NCBI GenBank assembly: GCA_965644315.1
Contig: CBFFRQ010000066.1
Location: 248,001-312,000 of the forward strand
Length of the DNA: 64,000 nucleotides
Source: Caecitellus pseudoparvulus
Lineage: Eukaryota > Bigyra: Bicosoecida
Reading direction: 5' to 3'
Shown here: piece after piece, positions 11,520-23,078 of the stretch
How the letters are laid out: each line of letters starts with the position of its first letter
Numbering within the stretch: position 1 is the stretch's first letter
Position numbers and translations under genes: made by a program
Notes under the pieces: model-generated
The model's input: only the letters and a program-made list of their open reading frames with translations
The model's database searches: none
What the model was told of the DNA's origin: nothing

Positions 11520-11891
11520 GCTCGCGCCCGAACCACGGCTGAGCCGCTCCCTCCGCGGTAAGCTTCCGTGGCAACGAAACGCAGGGTTGGCGGCACTTGC
11601 CTTGCCTTGCCAGGCTGGTGCACACACGGCAGCGCACACCGCAGGTACAGGGCTGCAGGTTGGTTGCCGGCCGAGAAGTGCGCCACGGTTTGTGCTGGTG
11701 CAGGGTGGCGCCGGTGCCAGGGAAGGGGGTGTCCTGGGTGGGCTGCCACACCCTGGCTCTGGCGCAGGTGCTTCCAGGCCTGTCAAAACCAAACCACCTC
11801 TGTGTGAGATCCCGAGCATGAGGCGAGCACAAGCCTCGGGCGCCGCTGAGCACAGGGCCAGGGCGTGCTGTTGCAGAAGCAACCGCTCGCG
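11520..11891. other. Divergent promoter region
   Basis: This 372-bp spacer separates the start of the minus-strand orphan gene from the first chosen ATG of the Doa10 gene. It must hold both 5' UTRs. I see no convincing additional gene; an open frame on the minus strand across it lacks any recognisable domain. Confidence 0.4.
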
Positions 11892-14800
11892 ATGGTAGAC
11901 ACGGCAGGCGCGTGGGACCACAGCCCTTTTTCCAGCAGTGGTGGCAAGAGCGCTGCCAGCTCGCAAACTGATGTCAGCTTGTGCCGCTTTTGCCACGGAG
12001 AGGACACAGAAGACCAGCCGCTGCTGGCACCCTGTCGGTGCAATGGAAGTGTCAAGTACATTCACCAGCATTGTTTGGAAGCTTGGCAGCAACACTCAGG
12101 TTCAAGTGCCTGCAATTTGTAGGTCGCGTTTCACTCCCGTTTCGCTGTGCACCCAGCAGGCACGCACCACCCCTGCCCACAGATGTGGCTACGAGTTTCA
12201 GTTCCGGTCGTTGTACGACGAGGATGCACCCCAAAGCCTTCCATTTCTGCTTTGGGTGTCTGGATTGGCCTCTTTCGTCGTGGAGGGGCTGCCAGTCCTT
12301 CTGCGGGCGTGCATTCTCGCCATGGTGTGGCTGGTCCTCGTCCCGTTGATCTTCGCTTGGCTGCACCGCTCCTTCATGCACTGGTCCACGCCGTGGAACC
12401 GAGAATACGTGACTTGGACACAGTTTGTGCAGGACCCTGTGCCACTCGCATTGGACTGGCTCTGTGGCGCCGCCGTGCTGCTGTCGTCCATTATTGCTGC
12501 TCAAGTCTCGTCGGCGGTGCTCATGGAGTCCATGAGGCGGGCCACCCAAGTGAGACTCAGCATAAGCCGCCTACATGCTGCTTCCTCGGGCATGAGGGGC
12601 TGGTGGCATGGCGACATGGAGCAGCCGGTAGATCCCGAACCCCTCCCGGAAATCGATGCTGTGCCGTTGCCACCCGGGGATGCCGGCGACCCCATCGGGG
12701 CTGCCTGGGCAGCCGGCGAAGAAGGAGCAGCCCCCATCGGTGAAGGATTGCAGGGAAATGACCTAGATGGTGTAGGGGGTGGGGTGCAGGATGGGGGCAT
12801 GCAGGTGGGCGCCGAGTGGGAGCGCGAACAAGATGAGGCCATGGCAGCAGCAGCAGCGGCACAGGAAGAAGCCTGGGACGAGGATGCGCTGCAAGGTGAA
12901 GGCCCAGGGCTGTGGGAGTTTCTTGGTGTCGTAGGCGATCCGTTCGTGGCGGCTGTAAACGTCTGCAGCGCGGTGTTTGGCCTTGTACTGCTGATGGCTG
13001 CCTTCGTGTTCCTGCCCGGCACCATTGGCCGTGGCACGTTGGCTGCACTGCGGCATAAGTCAATTTGGCCACTGTGGTGGACCCCAGAGGTAGTATGGTG
13101 GAGCCGTGGCCTTGCCAACGGCATTCCCCTTCCTCAACATGGCCTGTGGACCCAGCAGCATGCGCTGTTGTCGCTGGGTACGGGCGCCCCTCACTCTCCC
13201 GCAGCGGCGCATCCCGTAAGCCACCTTGCTTGGCTTGCACCAGCAGGCATCCTTAGTTCACATGCTCAAGTTCCCCACATGACTGACCGTGTTTGGGAGT
13301 GGCCCCTCACCGCGGACGATACATATGAAGTGCTGCTTGGCTACGTGGTATTCGTGCTGCTCATCAGCTTCGCTGCAGCCGCTGACGAAGTATCCCGGTG
13401 GCTACTCTTGCTTTGGCGCCGGGTTCGGGCAGTGCAGCGTCGGGGTGCACAGGGAGCATGGGTGCTGTGTGGGCGGTGGGCAGGGCGGGACCCAGCTTCC
13501 CGTGAAGTGGAACGCTACGCAGTGGATGGCGAGTGGATGTTCTTTGGTGCCCTGTCAAGCTCCTCTCACATGACTGCTTCGGTGATGGTGTTTGCGAAAA
13601 TCTGCATTGTCTTTCTGACCCGAATCATGCTCCAGCCAGCCATCATCGGCTGCGTGTGCGACTTGCTACTGCAACCACTGCTTGGGCAGATGTACTCCCA
13701 CGTCATTGCTGAGATGATGGACGGCGCATTTATCGGGACTTTGTACAGGTGGGCTCTTGGGATGTTTGTCATGCTCATCGGGGTGACCATTCTCCTCACT
13801 GTCCGCGACCTGCTGCACCCTTCGTTGGCTGCACGCTTCCTCAGAGCATTTAACCCCACTGAGCAGGTCTTCGAGCCCATGGCCCGGTTGGATATGTCGA
13901 CACAGTGCTATTCTGCGTTGAATACGACGGCTTTTCTCATTGTCATGATGTGCATGTGCCTTGTTGTGCCTCTGTGGCTCACTGGGCAGAGCATTCTTAG
14001 CCCAGCCACAGACTCGCCGCTGGCTGTGCAGCACTCCGAAATGTGGCGACAGCTGCACCCAAATGCCACAGAGTGGCCGCAAGCCCAGGCTTGGGCTGCA
14101 CACCTGCCCAATACGACGGGCATGGGGTGGAACTGCTCGCGGTTGTGGGGGGACACACGCCGCCTTTTGCCGCCGCGCTTGACGCATGCTGTTGCGGGTG
14201 CACTCTCCTCTGACTGTGGAGGGGTGCTGGACGTTGCAGATGGCTTGAATGTTGGCCATTTGAAGGTGTCGCCTGCTCAGCAAATGCTGCTGGTGGGCGG
14301 ATCAGGACCAGCTCTGCAGTACATGGCAGCCATCACCCCGCTTTCGGAGCGAGCTGGGGGAAGGCCTGCTGACGCAGATCTCGTACGGGTGGTGCTGCGT
14401 GTGCACCGAGGAGATGTAGGGGGTGCAAGCCCAGGAATGTTGGGACAACGAGATCGGGGACAAGACGTGCCAACTGCTGCCGATGGGGACATGCTTGCCC
14501 AGCTCCATCTGAGGACAAGCACGAAGAATCTCCCGCTTGGCCCAGCGGGGCGGTTCCTCACTGCGACAGACAGGGCCCACTGGCATGCTTTCTCCCCGTG
14601 GCTGTGCCTAGGAGGGCTGGAAACCAACAGCTCCCAGCCGCAGCTGCGCCTCTGCCCCAGCCTGCCTGGCGTTGGTCCGCCCTCCGCGCCCGGGATGTCT
14701 GCGGTGCCAGTGGCGGCATTGCAAAGCGCAAACTTGACTCGATTGTTGGGTATTTTCCCGCCGCCTTCCACTTCAGTGGTGCGCAGCCCACAAGCGGAAG

Positions 14801-17800
14801 CAGCGTCCGCTGCTCATGTCGGCGCAGGGGGCGAAGTCCACACCACTGCAGCAGAGGCAGACCCACAAGTGGGCAAGTTCAACGGCTCAACGAGCCGCAG
14901 TGTCCAGCTAGCCTTCATGTCCAACATGATGCTACCAGGAGCAGATGTGGGCTACCACACCCCCCTTGCGCGTCTTCCTGCTGCGGCTCAAGCCTCCACA
15001 CAGCGCCTACTCCTTCAGCTTAGCCGCCTTCCGACGCCAAGTCATGCCACCGTGCCTTCGACGAAGTCTCATGATGTGTACGTAAACGACAGCAGTCCTG
15101 CAAACGTTGGCGAAGGAGGCGGTTCTGGACGGGGTAAGGTGCCGCTGCTCGCAGAGGAAGCCATTGCCTCCCTCGAGCAGCTCAGCACGGATGCTGACGA
15201 GGCAGGACTTGCAGCTCTCGTTGCTGATTTACAGGCGCTGCATGCTGCCCTCGGCGCTACACACCGCCGTTGGAGCGCCTCTGCGGGTCAAGTGCCGTTG
15301 ACACTGGGAGACGTCGTGGACGTTGCCACGCGAGTGCAGCATGCTGCTCCTGTGCTGGGCTCCGTGTGGCACAGCTTGCGGGTTTACCGCGACGTGCTTG
15401 TGAGGAGTGGAGCAGGTGCAACGGAAGGCAACAGCGCCCAGGAGCAGGGGCACTTGTCACAGCCTGGTAGAAACGAGAGCAACAGCAGTTTTGTTGGTAG
15501 CATTTTCTCTACCGCCACGCGCTCTCTCGCGATGTTCACAGCGCCCCTCGAATCCGCAGTGAACTCGACCCTCGACCGACCCTTCAAGTTTCTGGTCGAC
15601 TCTGCTATGGCTTCCGAACCCCACGCAGACACGCTAGCAGAGGCAAGCCGCTGGCACCTCGACAACGCCTCTGCAGCCGCCACACCCTTACGCGCTCGTG
15701 GCGCCGTGTTGTTGAATGCCACAGTTCCCCTTGGTTCAGCCTGGGCTGGCATTGAGCTGGCACTGCGGCGCGCACTTGCTTTCTGTGGTACACGGCCGAG
15801 TGATGCGTGCATTGAAAGCCTCCTCGCCGAAGCAAATGTGACGAGCCCCTCCCATGCCAGCCCATCTCAGCGACCCCATGCGGTGTTCCGTGTTGTTGGG
15901 AGTGTGTGGGGCCAGTTTCCCCCGGGACACCTTCCGTACGTGTCCAGCACGCGGGTCAAGCATCTGCATCCTAGCAACACTGTCGGGTGGACAGGACCAG
16001 CGGATCGGAATCCCTTCGTCGCCAAGGCTTGGTGGAATTGGATCTGGCCTTGGCTCGGGCAAGTTCCTACCATGTACTTGAACACCACCCGCTCGCTGCA
16101 CACTCAAACTCGCCAAGGGTGCAGGTGGGTCGCGAAGGAGGCAGGTCTCCCAGCCACTGGCTGTGATTGGGCAGCATCAGCCCTGGCCTGGGCAGTGTGG
16201 CCGCTCGCTGGGATCCCGTTGACATCCCTGCGCCTCGCGGCGCGACTTGTCCTCGCACACACGCCGCGCCCTCTCCTGTTCGTTGCAGCATACCACTACC
16301 TGCCTCTGCATAAAATAGCTGACTTGCTTGTTGCAGAGGTGGGACTCACATTGCTCATGGAGCCGTTTCGCACCCTGCTGTGGTGGTGGGCCGTGCTGTG
16401 GATCACCACAGTTGCAAAGGCTCTTGGGCTCACAGAGTGGGTCATGCCGATCCCCGATCAAGTGCACATTTTGCGGCGGTCCTCTACACCTGACAGGGCT
16501 CGCTCTGCAACCCAGCCGCTCGAAGGTGGCGACCCGCCACCTGCATGGCTGCATGCTGTCCTATCGGGGTATGAGCTCCCCGCGTTGAGCCTGCCTAGGC
16601 GCCAGCTGCAGGCCCTCGCAAGGGCTGAGGCACGGCAGGCCACGCCTCGTGCCAGCCGCTGCGCCATCATCGCTGAGCGGGACGGCGACAGGGACGAGGG
16701 CACCCCACACCAAGTCGTGGAGGGCGCTCTGCACGCGCCGGACATGGTCGTTTCACACCGAATGAGCCTGCACTTTCTGCACATTCCAGATGGTAGTCGC
16801 CTCGTGGGGCTTGGTATTCCCTCACCATCAGTACCTTCCTTCGTCAAGTGGAGTGAGGCATGCTTTTTTGTGTCTGCAGGCGATGTTGACGTTCTTGACT
16901 ACTTAAAACAGTTGCAAGAGGACTCCCTGCGCACAGAGGCGGTGGCTGCACAAGTCATGGAGGTGGCAGAAGCCGAGGAAGCAAGAGCGACGTTCCGCAG
17001 ATTCACGCTCGGGGGGACGATCTGGGAGCCTCAGCACATGGCCCGGGCACGCCAGCGACGCCGCCTTCGCCAAGCCATGATACGAGAGAGTGTCCTTGAT
17101 GCTTTCCCACAAGATGAACAGCCGGAGGCCGGCGAAGTTCACATGGCCCGGGTCCGCCGAGGCCTTCGTGCGCTTGATGCGACCCGTGTGGGTAGCTGCC
17201 TGCGTGGCGGGCATTCGAGAGTAGCGCACCTTGTGGAAAGTGGCGTGCAGCCTCAGCTTCGGTCTCAAGCCGACGCAAGTGCGCCTGAGCTGCGCGTGCT
17301 CCCTGATGAGCTGCGTTTCAGTAGGGTCAGCGTCCACCCCAGGTATGTAGAGGGACCACACGATGAGATCGAAAATGCCAGCTCTCGAGTCCAGCAGGCC
17401 CTTGCCCTGCTGAACAAGGCCTCCGTGCTGTTGATTCGCCTGCCTCTCTTGGCAGCTTTAGCATTGGGTATGCTGTGGATTGGAGTGCTGTGGTTGCTCA
17501 ACACCTGCTTTGCCCTGGGACGGGTGGGTTTCATCATCATGGACATCCCGCCGCAGTACCTCCATGACCCATACTCTGTGTTTTTTGGCGGTTTCATTCT
17601 GTTTTCGCTGCTGGAGTGGGCGTTTCTGGGGGTCTTGGGGTGCGTGAATGTGCTGGGGTCCCTCGTGAGAGTGCTGAGCTTTGATGCTTTGCGAGGCTAC
17701 ACCGGCTTGCAAGGGGCAGCGACTCGACTGGGGGCACTTGCCGTTTCGTCATTATTGACTAAGGTGCACTGGCTGGCAGTGACGGTGACCGCAGCGTTTC

Positions 17801-19596
17801 GTGGAGATGTGCGTGTGCCGCGAGTTACATCATGTGGCCGTTTGGTGCGCACAGTTGGAGTGGTACTGATCCTTCTCATCTGCGTTCCCTGGAGCTTGGG
17901 GGATTTCTTCATCACTCTCCGAGACCCGCTGCGCATGGGCGTCCCAGGACATGCAGACCAAGTGGCATGTACCCTCGAAGGCGTTGGCCACCTCTTCCAG
18001 CAAGCGCAAGCAGACCTGGACACTGCCCACTCGATTTGCAGCGCAGGTCGAGCTTCAGACGGTGAGGTCCTCCCAACTCACAACCTGAGTGCCACATGCA
18101 GCTCTCGAATGGCCGATCAGGTCTGGATTGCGTCTCACTTTGCAGAAGGCTGGGCCGTGGGTGAACCGGCTGAGGAGCAGTCGCAGCTTCCGACTATCCT
18201 GCAGAAACTAGATGCCTTACATGCTGCCCCTTCTTTGCAGGAGTGGCTGCTTGCGGTGGACCAAACTTTGGATGCTTTGGTGGCGACGATTCGGCACGCC
18301 TTCCACTCCAGCCCGCGCCTGATGTCACTGCCGGGTTTGCACGCACAGCTGCATCATTCGGCTGCGACGGGTGTTTCCCCCTGGGTGGTGAAGGTCTCAC
18401 CGAACGCCACACGTGATGGCATTTTGAAGCGGCAACAGGCTTGGGCAGCTCGCCAGCAGCAAGAGCTGCATGCAAGCTTGCGCGCCTGCCGCTCACGCAA
18501 CGACAGCGCAACCCGCGCTGACCGCGACTGGCTCGGCGAGACGGTATCAGTGGTCACTGGAGGGCTCACGGACCTGCAAAGCGTGGGACTGTCCTTGATT
18601 CTGTCTGGCGGCAGTCGTGGTGCATGGCTCCTGTGGATCGTTGGGGTGACGGCGCTGGCCATTGCCAACCAAGGCATGTGGATGGGTTGCTGTGGACCGA
18701 GGGGCCAAGGCACACCTCAGCGCATCGCCAATGCTGTGCTGCGGGGGCGCTCCCTATACCTTCTGCACACGGTGCTCATTCCCACAGTGACTGCGCTGTC
18801 ACTTGGGCATTTGTTGCTGGCTGGCACCACTGCTGCGTTCCGCTTTTGGGCAAAGCCAGTGTTTTTGGAGCCAGACCTGGGTGCCTGGTGCCGGTTTGCC
18901 ATGCACGAGGACTTCTGGCAGAACGCCTCCACGTCCCACTCAGTTCTGGCTGCAGGGGTGGGCACCTTTCCGCAAGCACCCAGTGTAGCAGCCCGCTTTG
19001 GAGGAGCCACTAGGCATGACCCTCAAAACCTCCCCCTCACACCAGGCATGCACCTGCCTCAAGCTGTTCTGTCGCCTCTCGCTGCAAGGGGGGGCAATGT
19101 CTGGGACACTTCCACACTGGTCCCTCATGTTATCTCAACAGCGATAGACCCTGCTACACCTGTCCCGGACATGCCCTTGATGGATGTGTTGGCGCCAGGG
19201 TTGCCGCGTGGCTTGTGGCCTCACCCACTGTCAGGCCGGGCTGAGCACGCGTGGGGCGCAGCTCTGCGAAACGTGTCAGCACACCCTGCCGCTGTCGCAG
19301 CTCTCTGCTTCAGCCACTGGAACCACGCCCTGAGCTGGAAGGACGCAGCAGGTGGGACCCAGGTGCAGAGCGGTGTCTGGCTCGACCCCATTGAGGCTGT
19401 GCTCCTGGCGCGGCGTGCGTACGCCTGGTGGCCGGCCGTCGCGCTGCTGGCCGTCATTCTCGTTTCCATCATATCACCATTCATTACACACCTGCACAAG
19501 GTGCTGTATGATCGACAGTATACACGGCAGCGGCAGTTGTTGGAGCTGCACGAGTCCCAGCGGCAAGCCCCTGCCACGTTTGACGAGCACGGGTAG
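11892..19596 (+). CDS. Giant Doa10/MARCH6-type ER E3 ubiquitin ligase
   Basis: Doa10 (yeast), MARCH6/TEB4 (human) and SUD1 (plants) are polytopic ER ligases that ubiquitinate misfolded and regulatory proteins for degradation. Exons 11892-12118 and 12183-19596 give about 2546 aa, against about 910 in human and 1319 in yeast. A complete C4HC3 RINGv finger lies at the N-terminus: C31, C34, C48, C50, H58, C61, C74, C77. The single intron cuts the finger between its last two cysteines. Next come family segments: FQFRSLYDEDAPQSLPF, the first helices, a LWEFLGVVGDP region, and the conserved TD-like membrane block (about nt 13500-13990), ending FNPTEQVFEPMARL. A hydrophilic insertion of about 700 residues with many N-glycosylation sequons follows, then further helix pairs. 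The ATG at 11865 would add nine residues. The 7.4-kb second exon has no intron. Confidence 0.9.
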
Positions 19597-19954
19597 CAAG
19601 GGCAAGGAAAATGCATGATACATTCATGACGTTCCGGCCAATCCACATAGCGTGCAGTACTCTGGGCAGCACCTGGAGTCTGTGCTGCATACTTTCTGGC
19701 GCAAACTGCTCTCCGCTACACCAGTGCAGCGCACATTCCGGCCCAGCTTGCTGTCGGGTACCCTCGTGCTACCCACCCCGGCCCCTCCGCAGCCTTGGGA
19801 AAGGGTGGTGTGTGCCGTGAGGCCCTGTCGATATTCCAGAGCTGCTGAGCTTCAGTGATGCTTCCAACAACTCGGCCAGGCTCGCCTGTACGGCGCAAGG
19901 GCAAAGGCGGGGGTAGGTGCAGTTCACATGCACGCCACGTGACAGCGCCCCGAC
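19597..19954. other. Intergenic spacer
   Basis: This 358-bp stretch lies between the Doa10 stop and the mannosidase start, on the same strand. A short open frame from 19855 cannot be spliced in phase to the mannosidase, so I treat the stretch as 3' UTR, promoter and 5' UTR. Confidence 0.4.
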
Positions 19955-22720
19955 ATGTGCTGCGGCCCCTTCGCGCGGTGCGCAGACAACACTCTGCTGT
20001 ACTTCGTCTTGCTTGCTGCTTGCCTGTTCGTTGCTGGCATCATTTTCGGGATGAGTGTTCTAGAGACTGAGGCAGGGGAGACTGAAAACTCAGCACTGGC
20101 GTCGCTGGTTCGCACATCGTCCCGCCTCCGCCAGCGCATTGTTGCTGAGGAGCATGGCATGCAGGATGTCTTGCGCCCCCCTTCTGCCGGACAATTTGAT
20201 GGCGTTCACCGAGGAGGCCAGGGTGGCCAGCAGGTCCTCCCTTCCCCTGCGGCGCCCCAGCCTGCCCAGCCTGCCAGCTCGCAAGCGCCGCCTGCCCTTG
20301 AGCCGGCACCGCAGACGCAGCCAGTGACGGCATCCCCGCCGGATCTGCACATGACTTTTCATGGAAGCACCACGCAGGCATTGCGCTTTGACCCTGCTGC
20401 GGATTCCGCTGATGTCTCCTTTGGCGTGTGGATTTACCTGCCGTCCGCCACATTCGCAAACCAGCGCACCATCAAGACGCTTGCCTCCACCCGGGCCGCC
20501 GGGTGCTTTGACGACGTAGAGCACAACGGCTACACATTCTATGTCAACGAGTGGGAGACTGCTAATCGCCAGTTGCGTCTGGAGTGGAGCTCGTCCAACC
20601 CTGCCGGCTGTGTCGTTCTGGCATCTGATGCAGGGGCCGTGCCCCTGGACAAGTGGGTGCACGTCGCGTTCGCGTTTGAAGCGGGGACTGCCCAGCGCGC
20701 GATGCTGTTCATCGACGGGCAGCTTGTGAAGCAAACCGACGCGAAGGGTCGCCATGTTCAGCAGGGCTCCACAGGCCTGCACATTGGCCAGACCACTGAC
20801 GGGCAGTACCCCTTTGCGGGGCGCATGGCTTATGCGTTTCTGACGAAGACCGTCATTTCCCCGACGCAGCTGCAGCATGCGATGAGCCACACGACTTTGG
20901 CCGGCTTCAAAGACCTGACCAAGATGGCGGCGAAGCAGCTTACTGCAGCCTTGGTCTTTGCAGACTCCGGCGTGCCAGGGGCCAGCAAGGCGGGCCTGAA
21001 GGTGGTGGAGTTGACGAACTCCCTCAAGGCAGCCTCCAACGGAGCAGGTGCAGGTGGAGCTGTGCCCATGGGCAACATGGATCCCATTGAAGTGCAGGCA
21101 GCAAAAGGGGACAGCTCCCCAGCCGTGCAGGGTGGGCCTTACACACCCGTCCCCGTGGAAAACTTGAAGGGTGCCGACAACTTTGACTTTTCGTCAGGGG
21201 GCAACCAGTGGCTGCCTAGGCTGCTGAAGTTGGACCAAGAACTGGTCACTGGCACTGTTCAGGACAAGGCGTCCCTGGCAGCGGGCTCTTTCGACGACAG
21301 CGTGAGTGCGGAGGAAATGGCTGCTTCCGATGCGGCAGCCCGCCCTCGGGCAGCTGAAGTTCGCGAAGCCATGGAGTTCGTGTGGAAGGGCTACAAGGAG
21401 AAGGCTTGGGGTGCCGACGAGCTGAAGCCCAAGAGCGGCTCCCGAGTGAACAATTGGGGAGGCATGGGCATGACCCTCATCGACGCCCTTGACACGCTGT
21501 GGCTCATGGGCATGCGAGACGAGTTCAACGACGCTGTGGCCTGGATCAAGGAGCACCTGTCTTTTGACGCCCAGCGACCCGTCAGCGTGTTTGAGACCAC
21601 CATCCGCGCGCTGGGCGGCCTGCTCTCGGCGTACGACCTGTCAGGGGAGCGCGTCTTGCTCGAGAAGGCGCAGGACCTGGGTGACCGCCTGCTGCCTGCA
21701 TTCAACACCCCCACTGGTATCCCCAAGGGGCAAGTAAACCTGCACTCTGGCGCGGCTGCGTCCCTGGGCTGGACGGGCTCCTCATCTGTGCTTGCTGAGC
21801 TGGGCACGCTGCAGGTGGAGTTCCGCTTCCTCTCCCGTGCAACAGGGGACCCCAAGTACGCCAGGGCTGTGGAGCGAGTGATGGAGCACATGGCCACCTT
21901 GAAGCCAGCTGATGGCTTGTTTCCAGTGTACGTGTCGCCACAGACGGGGCAGCCAAGCTCGCGCCAGGTTACGTTCGGCGCCTTGGGCGATTCCTTCTAC
22001 GAGTACCTGGTGAAGGTGTGGATTCAAGGGGGTAAGCAGGAGGGCATGTACCGATCCATGTATGACACAGCCATGAACGGCATGACAGGAAAGATGCTGC
22101 AGAAGAGCTCCCCCAGCAAGCTCATGTACGTCGCCGAGTGGAATGGGAACAGCCCCATCCACAAGATGGACCACCTGGCGTGCTTTGTGCCTGGCATGCT
22201 CGCCTTGGGAGCCTACACGGCAGCAAATGGCGCCGGGTCAGGAACCTCCAACGTGCAGCGAGACTTGCAGAACGCCAAGGCGCTGGCGTACACGTGCCAC
22301 CAGATGTATGACCGCCAGGCAACGGGGCTGAGCCCAGAGTTTGTGGAGTTCAAGGCAGGTCAAGACCTTGTGGTGCCGCCTCGTGGGCCGTGGTACCTGC
22401 TGCGCCCCGAGGCTGCCGAGTCCATGTTCATCCTCCATCAGTTGACTGGGAACCCCATCTACAGAGAGTGGGGGTGGAAGATGTTCACTGCCATCCGGGA
22501 CTTTACCAAGACCACGTATGGCTTCGGGCAGCACCCTGACGTGCGCGACACCGGCCGCCAGCCAGATGACAAGATGGAGAGCTTTTTCTTGGCCGAGACG
22601 CTGAAGTACTTGTACCTCCTGCAGGCCCCCGACCACCCCATCAAGCTGACAGAGTTCGTGTTCAACACGGAGGCGCATCCAACGCGCGTCTTCTCGAAGC
22701 CAGCGGGTAGGCGTGTGTGA
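19955..22720 (+). CDS. GH47 class I alpha-1,2-mannosidase with LamG-like domain
   Basis: Single exon, 921 aa. GH47 enzymes trim alpha-1,2-mannose from N-glycans in the ER and Golgi, and the trimming marks proteins for maturation or degradation. A short cytosolic tail precedes one membrane helix (about residues 14-36), the type II layout of these enzymes. Residues about 130-315 resemble a LamG/concanavalin-like jelly roll (FGVWIYLPSA, WVHVAFAFEAGTAQRAMLFIDG, FAGRMAYAFL). The GH47 domain follows at about 466-915 with its landmarks: DALDTLWLMGM, SVFETTIRALGGLLSAYDL with the acidic residue in FETT, GDSFYEYLVK, KMDHLACF, LRPEAAESMF, ESFFLAETLKYLYLL and the calcium-binding Thr in VFNTEAHP. All catalytic landmarks look intact. 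The LamG-GH47 fusion is unusual. The enzyme follows the Doa10 ligase on the same strand. Confidence 0.93.
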   Translation: MCCGPFARCADNTLLYFVLLAACLFVAGIIFGMSVLETEAGETENSALASLVRTSSRLRQRIVAEEHGMQDVLRPPSAGQFDGVHRGGQGGQQVLPSPAAPQPAQPASSQAPPALEPAPQTQPVTASPPDLHMTFHGSTTQALRFDPAADSADVSFGVWIYLPSATFANQRTIKTLASTRAAGCFDDVEHNGYTFYVNEWETANRQLRLEWSSSNPAGCVVLASDAGAVPLDKWVHVAFAFEAGTAQRAMLFIDGQLVKQTDAKGRHVQQGSTGLHIGQTTDGQYPFAGRMAYAFLTKTVISPTQLQHAMSHTTLAGFKDLTKMAAKQLTAALVFADSGVPGASKAGLKVVELTNSLKAASNGAGAGGAVPMGNMDPIEVQAAKGDSSPAVQGGPYTPVPVENLKGADNFDFSSGGNQWLPRLLKLDQELVTGTVQDKASLAAGSFDDSVSAEEMAASDAAARPRAAEVREAMEFVWKGYKEKAWGADELKPKSGSRVNNWGGMGMTLIDALDTLWLMGMRDEFNDAVAWIKEHLSFDAQRPVSVFETTIRALGGLLSAYDLSGERVLLEKAQDLGDRLLPAFNTPTGIPKGQVNLHSGAAASLGWTGSSSVLAELGTLQVEFRFLSRATGDPKYARAVERVMEHMATLKPADGLFPVYVSPQTGQPSSRQVTFGALGDSFYEYLVKVWIQGGKQEGMYRSMYDTAMNGMTGKMLQKSSPSKLMYVAEWNGNSPIHKMDHLACFVPGMLALGAYTAANGAGSGTSNVQRDLQNAKALAYTCHQMYDRQATGLSPEFVEFKAGQDLVVPPRGPWYLLRPEAAESMFILHQLTGNPIYREWGWKMFTAIRDFTKTTYGFGQHPDVRDTGRQPDDKMESFFLAETLKYLYLLQAPDHPIKLTEFVFNTEAHPTRVFSKPAGRRV

Positions 22721-23078
22721 GGTGACAGGCACGCTTGCATTCAATGCAGAGGGGCAAGGCGCCTTTGGCCACGTCATACACAAAAGGCTGCTGTGCTGCA
22801 GGCTCGCCCACAAGGCGCTCTCTGCGCCTGGTGAGCGGCGACCTGCGCTGCATCTCACAGCCGAAGCCCACGCGACAACCCCCGTGGAAGCGCGGGCCAT
22901 GGCCGGAATGAAAGAGGAAGGAACGCACATGCAAGTCCCCGGGAATGCCCGCATGCACGTAGTTGACTGATACAAATGGGGGCGGTCTGCCTGGACTCCA
23001 GCGCGCCGGACGCTAATCGTCGCTGGACGCCCTGGAGCCAAGCAGGCTTCCCCACCTACTGCGTGGAGGTTGAAGAAG
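22721..23078. other. Intergenic spacer between convergent genes
   Basis: These 358 bp separate the 3' end of the mannosidase from the 3' end of the minus-strand HAD-like gene. I see only presumed 3' UTR sequence. Confidence 0.4.

Noticed and set aside
19855-19954. Upstream coding exon for the mannosidase
   Set aside because: The basic peptide would suit a cytosolic tail, but no donor/acceptor pair joins it in phase, and the implied intron would be about 30 nt.
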